64,000 nt of DNA from Hirudinaria manillensis. Lineage: Eukaryota > Annelida > Clitellata > Hirudinida > Hirudinidae. This document shows positions 38,400 to 51,345 of this stretch, piece by piece. A model generated the notes under the pieces. The model was given only the letters and a program-made list of their open reading frames with translations. It was not told the DNA's origin and did no database searches. The stretch covers positions 910,001 to 974,000 of the forward strand of contig CM067526.1 of the NCBI GenBank assembly GCA_034509925.1. The letters run 5' to 3'. The first letter of the stretch is position 1; each line of letters begins with the position of its first letter. The position numbers and the translations under genes were made by a program.

Positions 38400-41300
38400 G
38401 ACTCGCCAACCCAACTAAGAACTAATTAAAAGTTGACATGCGTGGAGGCAGTTACATGGTACTCAGAAAAATAATTAAACCATATCTAGTAAATATTAAA
38501 TTACATCACAATAATAATAATAATTAAACAAACACAAATAAATTATTTGACGGAAAGAGGATGACTTTGCGAATGGTGGCTTTATTCCAAACATTGCTTA
38601 ATGAAGGTTCAATTTTATTGCTAATTAGGATATTAATATTTTAAATAGACTTAGAAATATTAAAATCCTAGTTTTAGGCTAAACAAACATTAAAGCGCGA
38701 TTCCCGAAAAACAAAGTTCATGGGAAAAATTAATTAGATAGCCGATTAAGACAACAAAGCTCTAAAAAAAACAGAAATAAAATAAATTATTCTTCTAAAA
38801 TAAAATGCACTCCAAACATCAAAGGAATAACTGTCCCAGAACAAAGTTGAATTTTAAATCGGGAATGGTACATGATGATGAATAGGGAGGAGTTATAAAT
38901 GATGAAATGTGAGCTCATCAGGAATGGGAGGTTAAGTGGAGTACATGTAAGCGTTTGCATTTAGGCTATCATCTGAGCGATTTGTGCATCCTAAACCGAT
39001 TACACCTTAAGGTATTTCTTAATCGAAAGCATTTGTATATAGCAAAAGCACTTGGGGCGGGCCGGCCTCCAACATTTCAAAGTGGGCCTCGGCGGGCCAT
39101 GTTCAGAGTTTGTGTCAATTATTTCGGTCTTTATTTTCAACAAAATTTCGTATAGATTCGTGAAGTAAAATTTGAATGTGAATGAAAATCTTGAATCCCT
39201 TTGGTGTCGTTCAAAACGTTTCGAACATTAAGGATTCTGCACGAAATATTATTAGCCGTAACCCTGGTTTTAGACAATAAATAAGTAAAATTGATATTGC
39301 AACAATAAAGCGAAATAGTTTTTATCAAATCTGGAAATTGTGATCCTGCATGTCAGACTATTTAAGCCATTGTTATTTATGAATATTTGTAGTTTGAGTC
39401 ATGTTTTGCGGGGTTCAAGCACGCTTATGCAGACGGACCGGATTTTTAAACTCAGACAATCGATCTAACCGCCGGAAGAGCCCGAACAAACAATTCCGAT
39501 AGGGCACCTTTCTAATAATACCAGATTCTAGGGCAAACCCTTGTGGTGCAGACTGGCTGCCAAATACAAACTAAGTGTCAGGCTCTGGTGTTTTCACTTG
39601 ATTTTTCATTTTCAATTTGGAATTAATTTGTATTAATGAGTGTAATGCGCTTGCCTTCCCGACTGTTGTCAGCGCGAAATGAGCGCGAGCTTTGATTTCG
39701 TACATTTACGCTCTTTGGTTTTCTAGACAGGTGAGGTTTGAGTTCTAGAGTTTGGTTCTAGATGCTTCTTCGAATTTGTTCCAAGAGTTGGCATATTTCA
39801 AATACAAGTTCTTATTGGAGTCGTTGTAAATTTCAAGCGGGTTAAATAGAGTGACTCGGCCGTTATTCATTACCTTCCAACCTTAGAGGTTTAACAACAA
39901 TTTCCTAGGCACCGTGGAAATCTAAGGAAATTGTTTATTTCCCATACTCGGGTTTTTGTTTCGCTTGTGGATGGGTGATCGGCGTGATTTCAAGAACTTT
40001 CGGTAGTTCTTGATTGGTGATTCGCGTACATGCGGCGTGTTCTGGCTTAATGTTCAGAAGGTGAAAGTGGGATTCGCCCAGAGTTTGACGATGAGGTGAA
40101 CTTGTTGAGGTGCTTGCAATATTTAAGCGATTGTGGCGAATTAGATTAGTTGCGAAGTTGGTGATTTGCGATGTCTAAAATATGTTCAGAGATGAGTGAC
40201 GAGTTGATTGCTTAGTGTCCTCGAGCTGTTTGAATGATTCATTTGTGTGATGATGACTCATTAGATTCTAATATTGTAGGCGAATCGATAGATCAGGAAA
40301 TTATTGACGCACTTTTATAAATTAGCGACGAGCGATTTCGAGATCGCACCGGTTCGGTACGAGAATAGAGCAAGAGTTTCATCTAGAAATGTAAAAAAGA
40401 ATTTTTTTAGCACGAAATAAAACTAGAGTTCCATCGGTGAAATTTTGTCTAAGTTTTTTTAATGTCATATTTTGGTTTTTAATGTGGTTTTAGTTTGTGC
40501 TCTATTATATATATACTTCCGGCATAGAGGGAGGAGCTACATTTAGTATCTAAATTTCAAAAATTCCGAATAACTCGAATATTGCCCGACAAAGGCACCG
40601 CCAAAATAAGACTTTTTATGACTTGGTAAGCCGCAGTCATTCATTTCCACAACATTTATCTCCGCCTTTAACACTTACGCATGACTTAATAAACAAAAAT
40701 CATAAAACCAAAAACAGGGCATACCAAACCTTTTCCCGTTTATTTACTTATTAATTAGAGGCACTTGATTTGATGATGGTGTTAAAATCAAATGGAGATC
40801 AAAACAATGAGAATTCAATAAAGTGAAACTTAACTATATCTATTATACTTCTTTTGCAAAGGCCCCTGAAAAGAGAACTCAGGTTATGATCATCAGGAAA
40901 TGAGTCACTGACATCACTAATGTTTGCAATCAAAGATTCATAATGTCTCAACTGTAGGAACTCTGCTAGAAATATTTGTCATCAGCAGTGGTACCTATTA
41001 AAGCAATTTTACAATAAATATAAGGCTAAATTGTTTATTTTGTAGAAATAAGACTAGCATTCAACCTGAAGACTTGAACTTACTTAATGACCCATGAAGT
41101 TATTAAGCTTTAAATTATTAAATTTAAACCAAAGTAATTCAATCCTGATGAAAGTATTATACTTGTTAAATTTGATGTTTAAAAGATGTATGTCAAACAA
41201 GAAATCGGAACAATGTTTACATGCCACAGTAATTTTTGTTAAACCTGACCTTAAATTTTGATCAAATACTCCTCATATAGAAACCATAAGGATACCCACA

Positions 41301-42880
41301 ACATTTCCCGATAATTGAGTAACCATAAACTGTAATTGAACTTAATAGCTGATTCCAATGACCAGAACTTATAAACCCATACAATTACATCGGAACATCT
41401 TGGCAAGGTGATTATAGATTCTACTTGCAATCCTAGTTGGTTCTCAGTTTACAGAAATAACAAGTATTTCAAACAATTTCTTCACAAGCATCAATCATGG
41501 CGATAATCAAATAAAATATTTTAAGTTTACATATATTTATTACCATGCTCTGTTAATTACCATTAATTTAAAGTTCATTGAATTAAATTTTCCATTTATT
41601 AATGCTTTGGGCTTTTCTCTCATAATTAATATCCACTGAATTAATAAACAAATTGAAAAATGAAGATTGGTGGTGAATTTTAGAAATATTTAAACACCAA
41701 TAAGGAAAACTTGTATTCTGATATAGTCGTGCATATCTTACAAGACATTTTTCCTATGAATTCAGAGAAGCAAGATACCCATTCGGGTTTTGGACAAAAT
41801 TAATTATTGGTTTAGTTAGGTGTGATGAGATTGTTATTAATGATCAGTATAACCCAGTCTCTAAACCATATATTGCAAATGTCATGCACCATAAAAATAT
41901 CAAACTATTTATTTTAATACCATAATATAACTTATTATATATATTGCATAATGTTACAATATAATATTGTACACTGCTCATTAAATACAACATAAAATAT
42001 AACCAAAAGTACTTCAAACAATTCCTTCATAAGCATCAACCATGGGATCAATTGAAATATTGTAAGCTTACATAAATTTATACATTATAATATAATTTGT
42101 TACAATAACGAACCTGCGTAATATAATATCGATCGCTTATATTTTATAGGCATTATCCAAATTTGTAGCTTAAAACTTTCGATAACACAGAAATTCGCAT
42201 ACTCGAATAGGCAAACACAGAAATAAGTGGATCAAATTGTCAGTTTTCTACACATTCTAAGGTTAAAAGATAATATCACCTTCATCCATATTGATTATCC
42301 ATTCAGTTGGCGGATCCCAGTCGCAAAGCGCCCAAATTCACGCACCACCTACTGCCAGTCATCGGTCGGTGCCCGACAGCCGCTCTGATATGCATTGTTA
42401 ATCCGTTCCTCTTCATAAATTTTGAAGCCCATGAAGGACCTACTTCGAAGGGATTCAAAGTTAACTGTCAGTTGCTTTGCCACCTTACCTCGGGCATTTC
42501 TTATGAATTATGTTTCGCACAAAAATGTTACTTTCTTTCGTATAATTTTATTACCTATAAGATTATATTATTTTAAAATATCCTATATTAAATAACGAAG
42601 TTGGTCCTCAGCCGAAGAACCACAGAGATATTCCGACATGATTAAACCGGAAAAACGAAGTATTAGGAAAAACTCAAAAAACATAAATTAACAAACCTTT
42701 ATCTAATATTTTAAGTTTTAATTTCAAATTTTGTTTAATTTATTTTTAAAATAATATCAACAACTAGAAATATGTCAAAATTTAACGAAATAGTCATTCC
42801 TCTTAAGTATTGTTTTTATCCCGCTCCTAGGCAATTAATATTCATGAGGTCAACGTAAACAAATTTCAAACATTCCAAAA
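38400..42880. other. Large intergenic region, decayed fragments only
   Basis: I see no intact gene. Notable pieces: a GC-rich GGGCGGGCCGGCC...GGGCC patch at 39056-39098; a frame near 40171-40320 starting ATGTCTAAAATATG that is broken by three stops (reads SDELIA, then CDDDSLDSNIVGES); and a frame near 42307-42576 after a CATTCAG acceptor whose start (APKFTHHLLPVIG) faintly resembles an I-set Ig exon. The rest is AT-rich unique sequence. Confidence 0.45.
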
Positions 42881-42888
42881 ACAAGCGG

Positions 42889-42898
42889 TATATAAAAG
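42889..42898 (+). promoter_or_regulatory. TATA-like element upstream of the tandem array
   Basis: TATATAAAAG lies about 670 bp upstream of the first array gene's ATG and just outside the repeated unit. It could serve unit A if a leader exon exists, but the distance makes this uncertain. Confidence 0.3.
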
Positions 42899-43565
42899 GG
42901 ATGTACCGAACATCTGAGGAATAGTTTTGAAAACTCATGCGAATAATCGAATTAAAAAAAATTATGATATTGTCACAAAATGACACTGATTTATAATGGT
43001 TATCAAATGTTTAAGGTGACCGAGATCTGTATAATACTTTAGTGATTCAAAAGATGTCGGTTCTTTGACACGGTGAAGATGAAAACATGAGTAGAATTCT
43101 TGCTGAGACTGATGAACGTTGTAAAACACCCAATTGTCCTAGTTGAGCTTACAAACTCACATCATTTTGACTTTTTTTGCAGGATTCTTAAAAAAAAAAA
43201 CTTATAATAATTTTTATATATCTTCTAGGAACTTGTCGGGGGGCAATCATCTGAAGATCTCTAACAGAATGCTCGCGCAAGAGTTTCAATCAATATTACA
43301 TTAACTTGTAGGTTCTCGATTTCGAAAAAAATAACATCAAATTTGACGCTGGGAAATTAACATCAGGTTTTTTGATCTGTTTGTGCAGTTCTTAAAAATA
43401 AATCTTTTGCAGGCAGGTCTTTTATTGGAGGCATCCACTAACCCTTAATAAATTTGTAAAAATAATAAAATTTGATTATTTATCTTTCAATGTTGAAGTC
43501 CAAACCACTCAATCAATGTAATTGGTCAAAAAAGCCATCGAAATAAATAAAATAATATTTAAAAC

Positions 43566-46500
43566 ATGTCTGTAGACGAAAGTAAAGTAATAGAGACTGG
43601 TAAATTTTTTTTGTTTAAATTTCTATTATATTACCATTCACTGATACATTAACAATAATCTTAAAATATTTAAAAAATTACTCAGTTTTTTTTATATTTA
43701 TTATTTATTTATATATTCAGAAATGTTAGAAGTATTAGAGAATTTAAAAAATGAGGCTTATGAGAATGAAAAGGTTGAATCTAATTAAATAAATATTTTA
43801 TTCATAATTTCATACATAATTTTACAATTGGAACAATCTTTAACAGCTCTCGGAAATTAGCTTCAATCGCTTTATGAACATCTCAAAGAAATTGAGGTTA
43901 GAAAAATTATATAGTATTATATAAAAACGTTGATATGATAATTTTCATTAATATTATAAATTAATTAATATTATTATTAATATTATAAATTAATTAATAT
44001 AATAATAATTATAATAATAATTAATATTATAATAATATGATATTATATTATGATATTATAATTTTTATTATTATTATTATATAATTATAATATGATTTAA
44101 CTATTGTACCGTCATTTAAGAGTTCAAAATAGCTAATAATAATAATATTATTAATAATACATTTAATAAACTTAAAAGAGTTGATCTCTAATAATTCGTA
44201 TATTGTTTCAGCAACTTCTTACCAAAACTACCCAAGGATTCGGATATCTTCGCTATTGATGATCTTTTGTATCCGACAAATGACGTCACTGGGTCAAACG
44301 AAGCTGGTTAGATTTAATCTTTTTATAAACTCTATGGAATGCTATATCTATATATCTGAACAAATTGAATTATTTTTGAAATCTCAGATGTTAGTTCCGA
44401 AGAAAAGAACGTTGCTTTTTGTGACCAGTGTATTGAAGAATACAAGGCGATTTATGAGCTTTTAGTCAGCATCTTGAAACTTTCTACATTAGCATAAATT
44501 AATGGCATCTTGGTTAACGAAATGAATTATAAAGCTACATGCTTAATTAAGAATTTTTTTTACTTAGGAACAGAGTGATTGGAAAACCAATCGTCTATTG
44601 GATGAGACATACCTCCAGACTATATTCGTAAAGAAACCCGACTCTATTGTTAAATACTACTCTGGCCATATTGGGTAAAAATAATTTTTAATTACTAATT
44701 TATATACACAAATATAATTAATATTTCCTTTAATAATAGTTTTGCAACCTACCTAACCTGGAGAAAAACAACATGGAATGTTTGTTTTGCAATCAAAATA
44801 TTCAGGATCACCATTGAAGAAGATTGCGATTATGTACTGAAAAAAATAGAAGAAAATCAAGCAAGTATGACTTTAAATTATATTTTGTCTAAAGGTTTTG
44901 ATTAATTACAACCTATATTTTAATATTTCAGTATCTTATTTATACCTATGGATATCGAAACTGCAGCAAATTCCACAAGCTAAAAGTATTCAACAAAAAA
45001 GGATCTCTGATTGGTTGAGGCACCAATGTAGGAAAAATATAAATTAATTAATAGAAATTTTACAAAAGGGAATATTAATGTTAATATTATGACTAACCAT
45101 TATTTCATCAGCCACTGTTATCGTAAATATCGTTGAATCTAAGCCATTCAAGTTTGAAGAAATACTCCAGGATTATTTAGACGTCTATCAACCAGAGGTA
45201 TGGAAAGCCGATTTTAAATAACATGATAATGTTGCGTTATTTTAGCATTATTTAGCTAATGTCATAATTTTTATATTCGCCAGCAATACGACTTAAGATA
45301 CTCAAACAGGATGATTTACTTCCTAACAGACCGTGATTCCTTCATTTGTGACCACCTCCATCATTTCTTCACGTCTGCAAAAAGTGACCAAGAGAGACTC
45401 GACCGATTGAAGAATTTTCTCCTAGGAGTGTCTTGCGAAGTAACATATATTTAACCATTAATCATTTAAATTAGATTATAAAATACTATCGAACTATTAT
45501 AATAATAATTATTATTATTATAAATTTGTTATGATTAATAATAAATAAATCTAACTGGTTTAGATAATTAAATGTATTTGGGACTGGGAGTAAATGGCTA
45601 ATTTACCTCATGTTTACACGATTTATCTTGTTTTTCCAGTTTTTGACGGAAGATTCGATGCTAGAAGATATCCAATATCCCAATGATACGGAATATGTCA
45701 CAAATCAGATTGGTGATATTTTGTCTTTCCAGTTTTCTAAATATTTCAAAAAATTTACCAAGGTATACTTATTTGTAAAACTAATATGAGAAATTAATAA
45801 ATATCACCAACCTTACAATATATCTCATTTCAGAAATATTTCTTGTACACGGATGATGAACTAAGAAAAATGGAAAGGACCTTAGGATACGATACGATTA
45901 AACCTTATCTTGAAGATGCCGATGTTCAAGTTGTGAAATTCAATTTGAATGATGAGCCTACCGACAATTCAGCAGAGGACGATGACGAAACTGATTATAC
46001 CATTGAACAATTCATCTTCTATGATGAATTAATGAAAAAGCTTGAGGTACTGAGTGCCATGCACGCTGCATGCATGATGTGCCAAAGAATACTCCAGGTT
46101 AGTTTTACATAGAAAATAGGTTTTTTGCCAGAAGATAATGAATGTCTTTATTTTCAGACCAAAGGTCATTCCATTGGTTGCGATACCTGTCATTTCAGAA
46201 GCGTTAATTCCCCCATTTGGGAATACATCGAAGATGCATTTGAGAATCTTAATACGAAACGTCGCTCCATTCCTTGGATTATGGAGATGCTGATGAAGAA
46301 TTGGTGAGATTAAATATTATTAGATAAAGAGAGTTTCGCCCGACGGCATGTATTAATCACTCACAAAATGAGATTTTGCAGGTTTTATGTATTATTTAAC
46401 TGAATTTTTCAAATGTGTGGTTATTTTTTCAGTCCTTTCCTGTTTCTACCGAAGCGCCTCGAACATGTGGCCGATGATTTCGTCAGGATGCTGAAAGGTG

Positions 46501-46677
46501 AAGAAGTCGACGAAGTATGCATGTTTAAATTTGTTAAAATTAACCATTATTCATGACTTTCGTTTGATAAATTTTCGATTCAAACATAAATGAATATCAT
46601 TTCAATAACTTAATCTGTTTTAATATTTATTTTTACAGTTTGCCAAAGAAAGATTATATTACATCATTTATAGTTAA
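43566..46677 (+). CDS. Array gene A: uncharacterised ~510-residue protein, 15 exons
   Basis: Exons: 43566-43599, 43721-43773, 43847-43896, 44212-44306, 44388-44464, 44568-44674, 44740-44864, 44932-45027, 45112-45197, 45284-45439, 45640-45762, 45834-46097, 46158-46303, 46433-46514, 46639-46677. They sum to 1533 bp, 510 residues plus stop, with every phase consistent. The protein starts MSVDESKV, has no signal peptide or membrane segment, and is rich in charged, helical-looking stretches. An acidic run (DNSAEDDDETD) sits in exon 12. Three CxxC pairs are present (FCDQC in exon 5, CMMC in exon 12, CDTCH in exon 13), possibly metal-binding. I recognise no family. The exon 5 donor is weak (GTCAGC); without it the frame would run to a stop 11 codons later. 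An AATAAA lies at 46738-46743. Reading-frame conservation across four copies supports a real gene. Confidence 0.8.
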
Positions 46678-46810
46678 CCGACAGAAATTTTCAAAACTTT
46701 TTGATCGAGCTTTGAGCGAATTCAGACGAAAATTTAAAATAAAATTAAATTATACTGCAATCGTAAATATTGTGAATATAAGAAGTAATTTGTCAAAAAA
46801 CATACGTTTT

Positions 46811-47142
46811 AGTCTAAATGGACATTAAATCGTACTGGTTCTCAGAATGCAAAGGAAATGAACTCCACTATCAATTAATAAATCTCGTACTACTAGGATG
46901 CTCTGCCTTGAACCTTAGCCTCAGAATCTCCCCACAGGAAGCTCTGGGTCACCATTTCTCGATAATAGAGCTGGTTTTGGTCATCTGAACGACAATACTA
47001 AACGCATGATTGATAGCCTGAATCTGAAACATCCTGTTGCCTGAACATTTCAATATTTATTATATAAAATATTTATATAACAATATTCTTGACAATTTTA
47101 CATTTCACGAGTATTGCGTGAGCAATTTTGACTATAAATAAA
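46811..47142 (+). pseudogene. Kinase 3' fragment in unit A
   Basis: From about 46811 to the TGA at 47042-47044 the sequence aligns with the last ~70 codons of the intact kinase at 59731-60747, and continues through its 3' UTR to an AATAAA at 47137-47142. A 1-nt insertion (CCTGAGCCTCAG versus CCTGAGCTCAG) breaks the frame in all four units. A further deletion at CACCATTTC is seen in A and D. Confidence 0.85.
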
Positions 47143-47530
47143 TACGATTAAATAGATAATGTCGTATGATATATCAACGATTGGTTATTAACTGGTTGAG
47201 GTGAACGAAGTCTCTTAGTGATTCAAGAGTTGTTGGTACATTGACGTGGTGAAGAAGAAACCGCGAGCAGAATTCTTGCCGAGACCTTTGAGCATTTCAA
47301 AAAGACTAATTTGAGGCCAGCAAATTGTTTTGAGTTATTTTGCAGTTCATCAAAAAATAAATCTTTTGCTGGCAGGTTTTTTATTTGAGGCATTCACTAA
47401 CCGATAATAAATTTGTAAAAATAATAAAATTCGATTATTTATCTTTGAATGTTGAAGTAAAAACCACTCCGTGAATGAAATCATTTAAAAACAAACGCCG
47501 AAATTTAAATATTAGCATAATATTCAAATC

Positions 47531-50493
47531 ATGTCTGTAAAAGAAAGTGAAGTGACAGAGACTGGTAAAATTCTTTTAATATTTCAAATGTAATACCAAT
47601 CAGTAATATAGTAACAATAAAAATGTTAAATTTAGTTCAAAATTTCTTAGTTTTATTTTATATATTCAGAAATTCAAATATTGGAAAATTTGACAAAAGA
47701 GGCTTGTCAGCATGATAAGGTTGAGTCTAAATAAATATTTTCGTAAATAAGTTTATTCGTATTTTCACATATAATTTTATAATTGGAATCACTTTTAACA
47801 GCTGTCAGAAAATAACTTCAATCAATTCATGAACATCTCAAAGAAATTGAGGTTGGAAAAAATATATTGTGTTATATAAAACAATGTTACTAATAACAAT
47901 ATAAAAATATAATAATGTTTACTATTATTTTCATCAACTTATGATAGCATTATTGTGCAATTATTTAAACATTTAAGGTATATAACAGAGGTGATCTCTA
48001 ATAATTCGTATATTCGTATATTGTTTCAGCAACTTCTTACCTAAACTACCCGAGGATTCGGATATCTTCGCTATTGATGATCTTTTGTATCCGACTGATG
48101 ACGTCACTGGGTCAAACGAACCTGGTTAGATTTAATCTTTTTATAAACTCTATGGAATGCTATATCTATAGATCTGAACAAATTGCATTATTTTTGAAAT
48201 TCCAGATGTTAGCTCGGAAGAAAAGGTCCTTGTTTTTAGTAACCAGTACATTAAAAAGTACAAGGAAATTTATGAATATACTGTCAGTATATTTAAAGAA
48301 GTATCTTGTTAATACATTGACATAATTTAATGCCATCTAGGCTAATGAAATGATTGATAAAGCTAGATGTAACCAGTTAATTTGTTACTTATGCACAGTG
48401 TGATTGGAAAACCAACCGTTTATTGGATGAAACATACCTCCAGACCATGCTCATACCAGAATTTGTTACCGATTTCAAGGATTATATCTGGTAAGATTAA
48501 ATTGTATTAACCGATTTATATCTTTACAATTCCTTATTATTTCATTTATTGTTAGCCATGCCGATTACCGAAACTGGAGAAGAAACATAAGGAACTGTTG
48601 TTTCGCCGTCAAAATATTCAGGATCGCCCTTGATGAAGACTGCGACACTGTTTTGGAAGATATGGAAGAGGAAGAAACAAGTATGACATTACAACATATT
48701 TTGTCTAAATATTTTGAATGATTCCACATTACATTTTATTATTTCTGTAGGTTCTTTATATTTATGGATATCGAAACTGCAGCAAATTCCACAAGCTAAA
48801 AGTATTCAACAAAAAAGGATCTCTGATTGGTTGAGGCACCAATGTAGGAAAAATATAAATTAATTAATAGAAATGTTACAAAAGGGTATATTAATGTTAA
48901 TATTATGACCTACCACTATTTCATCAGCCACTGTTATCGTAAATATCGTTGAATCTAAGCCATTCAAGTTTGAAGAAGTGCTCCAGAATTATTTAGACGT
49001 CTATCGACCAGAGGTATGGAAAGCCTATCTCAAATCAATATCAATACTAATTTTGCTTTATTTTAGTATTTATTAGTCAACGTTATATGAATTAGCTAAT
49101 TATTATTATATTTTTTGAACTTTAACAAAATTCCAGCAATTCGACATAAGATATACGAACAGGATGACATACCTCTTTACAGACCGCGATTCCTTTGTTT
49201 GTGATCACCTTCATCATTTCTTCATGTCTGCAAAAAATGAAGAGGAGAGACTCGAACGATTGAAGAATTTTCTAATAGGACTCTGCAGCCAAGTAATGTA
49301 TTATTAATAATTTATAAAATTTTATGAAAAACCATCGAATTATTATTGTTATCTTAAAAATGTATTATAAATAATAATGAAATCTAATTGGCTGAGATCA
49401 TTAAAATTAATTGGAACTTAGATTAATAAGATAGCTTCACTCACGTTTCCATGTCTTTTCTATTATCCCAGTTTTTGTCGGAAGATGACGTTCTAGAAAA
49501 TGTCCAATATCCCGTCACGACGAAAGATGCCATAGATTTACCCCTCCATGAAATCATGAATTTCCAATATTTTACATTTTTTAAAAAATATATCAAGGTA
49601 TAGACATTTGTATACATAGTCTGGGAGGAGAAATTACTAAATGTCACCAACCTGATAATAAATTTTATTACAGAGATATTTCTTGTACACGGATGATGAA
49701 CTAAGAAAAATGGAAAGAACATTAAGATACGATACGATCAAACCTTATCTCGAAGATGCCGATGTTCAAGTTGTGAAATTCAATCTGAATGATGAGCCTA
49801 CAGATAATGCAGCAGAGGACGATGATGAAACTGATTATACCATTGAAAAATTCATCTTCTATGATGAATTAATGAAAAAGCTTGAAGTACTGAGTGCCAT
49901 ACACGCTGCATTCATGAAGTGCCAAAAACTCCTCCAGGTTAGTTTTACATAGAAAATAAGTTTTTTGCCAGAAAATAATGAATATCTGTATTTTCAGACC
50001 AAAGGTCATTCCATTGGTTGCGACACATATTATTTCAGAAGACTTAGTTCCCCCATTTGGGAATACATCGAAGATACATTTAAGAATCTTAACACGAAAC
50101 GTCGCACCATTCCTTGGATTATGGAGATCCTGATGAAGAATTGGTGAGATTAAATATTATTAGATAAAGAGAGTTTCGCCCGACGGCATGTGTTAATCAC
50201 TCACAAAATGAGATTTTGCAGGTTTTATGTATCATTTAACTGGATTTTTCAAATGTGTGGTTATTTTTTCAGTCCTTTCCTGTTTCTACCGAAGCGACTC
50301 GAACATGTGGCCGATGATTTGGTCAGGATGCTGAAAGGTGAAGAAGTCGACGAAGTATGCATGTTTAAATTTGTTAAAATTAACCATTATTCATGGCTTT
50401 GATAAATTTTCGATTCAAACATAACTTAATCTGTTTTAATATTTATTTTTACAGTTTGCCAAAGAAAGATTATATTATGCCATTTATAGTTAA
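47531..50493 (+). CDS. Array gene B: paralogue of gene A, 15 exons
   Basis: It has the same 15-exon layout. First exon 47531-47564 (MSVKESEVTET), exon 2 47670-47719, last exon 50455-50493 (FAKERLYYAIYS then TAA). Phases are consistent throughout, predicted about 510 residues. Exon 5 has a normal donor (AAAGAA/GTATCT) that units A and D lack. Exons 10 and 11 differ strongly from A (IGLCSQ; DDVLENVQYPVTTKDA), while exons 12-14 are close. The CxxC pairs of A are lost: FCDQC reads FSNQY, CMMC reads FMKC, CDTC reads CDTY. I do not recognise the family. It sits between units A and C, followed by its own kinase-tail fragment. Confidence 0.78.
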
Positions 50494-50620
50494 CCGACAG
50501 AAATTTTCAAAACTTTTTGATCGAGCTTTAAGCGAATTTAGACGAAAATTTAAAATAAAATAAAATTAAACAGCAATCGTAAATATTGTGAATATAAGAA
50601 GTAATATGTCAAAAACATAA

Positions 50621-50860
50621 GTTTTAGTCTAAATGGACATTAAATCGTACTGGTTCTCAGAATGCAAAGGAAATGAACTCCACTATCAATTAATAAATCT
50701 CTTCCTGCTAGGATGCTCTGCCTCGAACCTGAGCCTCAGAATAAACCCATAGGACGCTCTGGGTCATCCATTTCTCGATAATAGAGCTGGATTTGGTCCG
50801 CTGAACGACAATACTAAACGCATGATCGATAGCCTGAATCTGAAACAACCTGTTGCCTGA
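50621..50860 (+). pseudogene. Kinase 3' fragment in unit B
   Basis: It aligns with the kinase C-terminus and still reads HPFLDNRAGFG then NDNTKRMIDSLNL and PVA before TGA at 50858-50860. It carries the same CCTGAGCCTCAG frame-breaking insertion as the other units. The kinase 3' UTR-like sequence follows. Confidence 0.85.
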
Positions 50861-51345
50861 ACATTTCAATATTTATTATATAAAATATTTATATAACAAT
50901 ATTCTTGACAATTTTACATTTCACGAGTATTGCGTGAGCAATTTTAACTATAAATAAATACGATTAAATAGATAATGTCGTATGATATATCAACGATTGG
51001 TTATTAACTGGTTGAGGTGAACGAAGTCTCTTAGTGATTCAAGAGATGTTGGTACATTGACGTGGTGAAGAAGAAACCGCGAGCAGAATTCTTGCCGAGA
51101 CCTTTGAGCATTTCAAAAACACTAATTTGAGGCCAGCAAATTGTTTTGAGTTATTTTGCAGTTCATAAAATATAAATCTTTTGCTGGCAGGTTTTTTATT
51201 TGAGGCATTCACTAACTCTTAATAAATTTGTAAAAATAATAAAATTTGATTATTTATCTTTGAATGTTGAAGTAAAAACCACTCCGTGAATGAAATCATT
51301 TAAAAACAAACGCCGAAATTTAAATATTAGCATAATATTCAAATC

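Noticed and set aside
45843-46112. Separate 89-codon gene in each array unit
   Set aside because: It is exon 12 of the 15-exon gene, read through into the following intron; phases of neighbouring exons fit a single gene.
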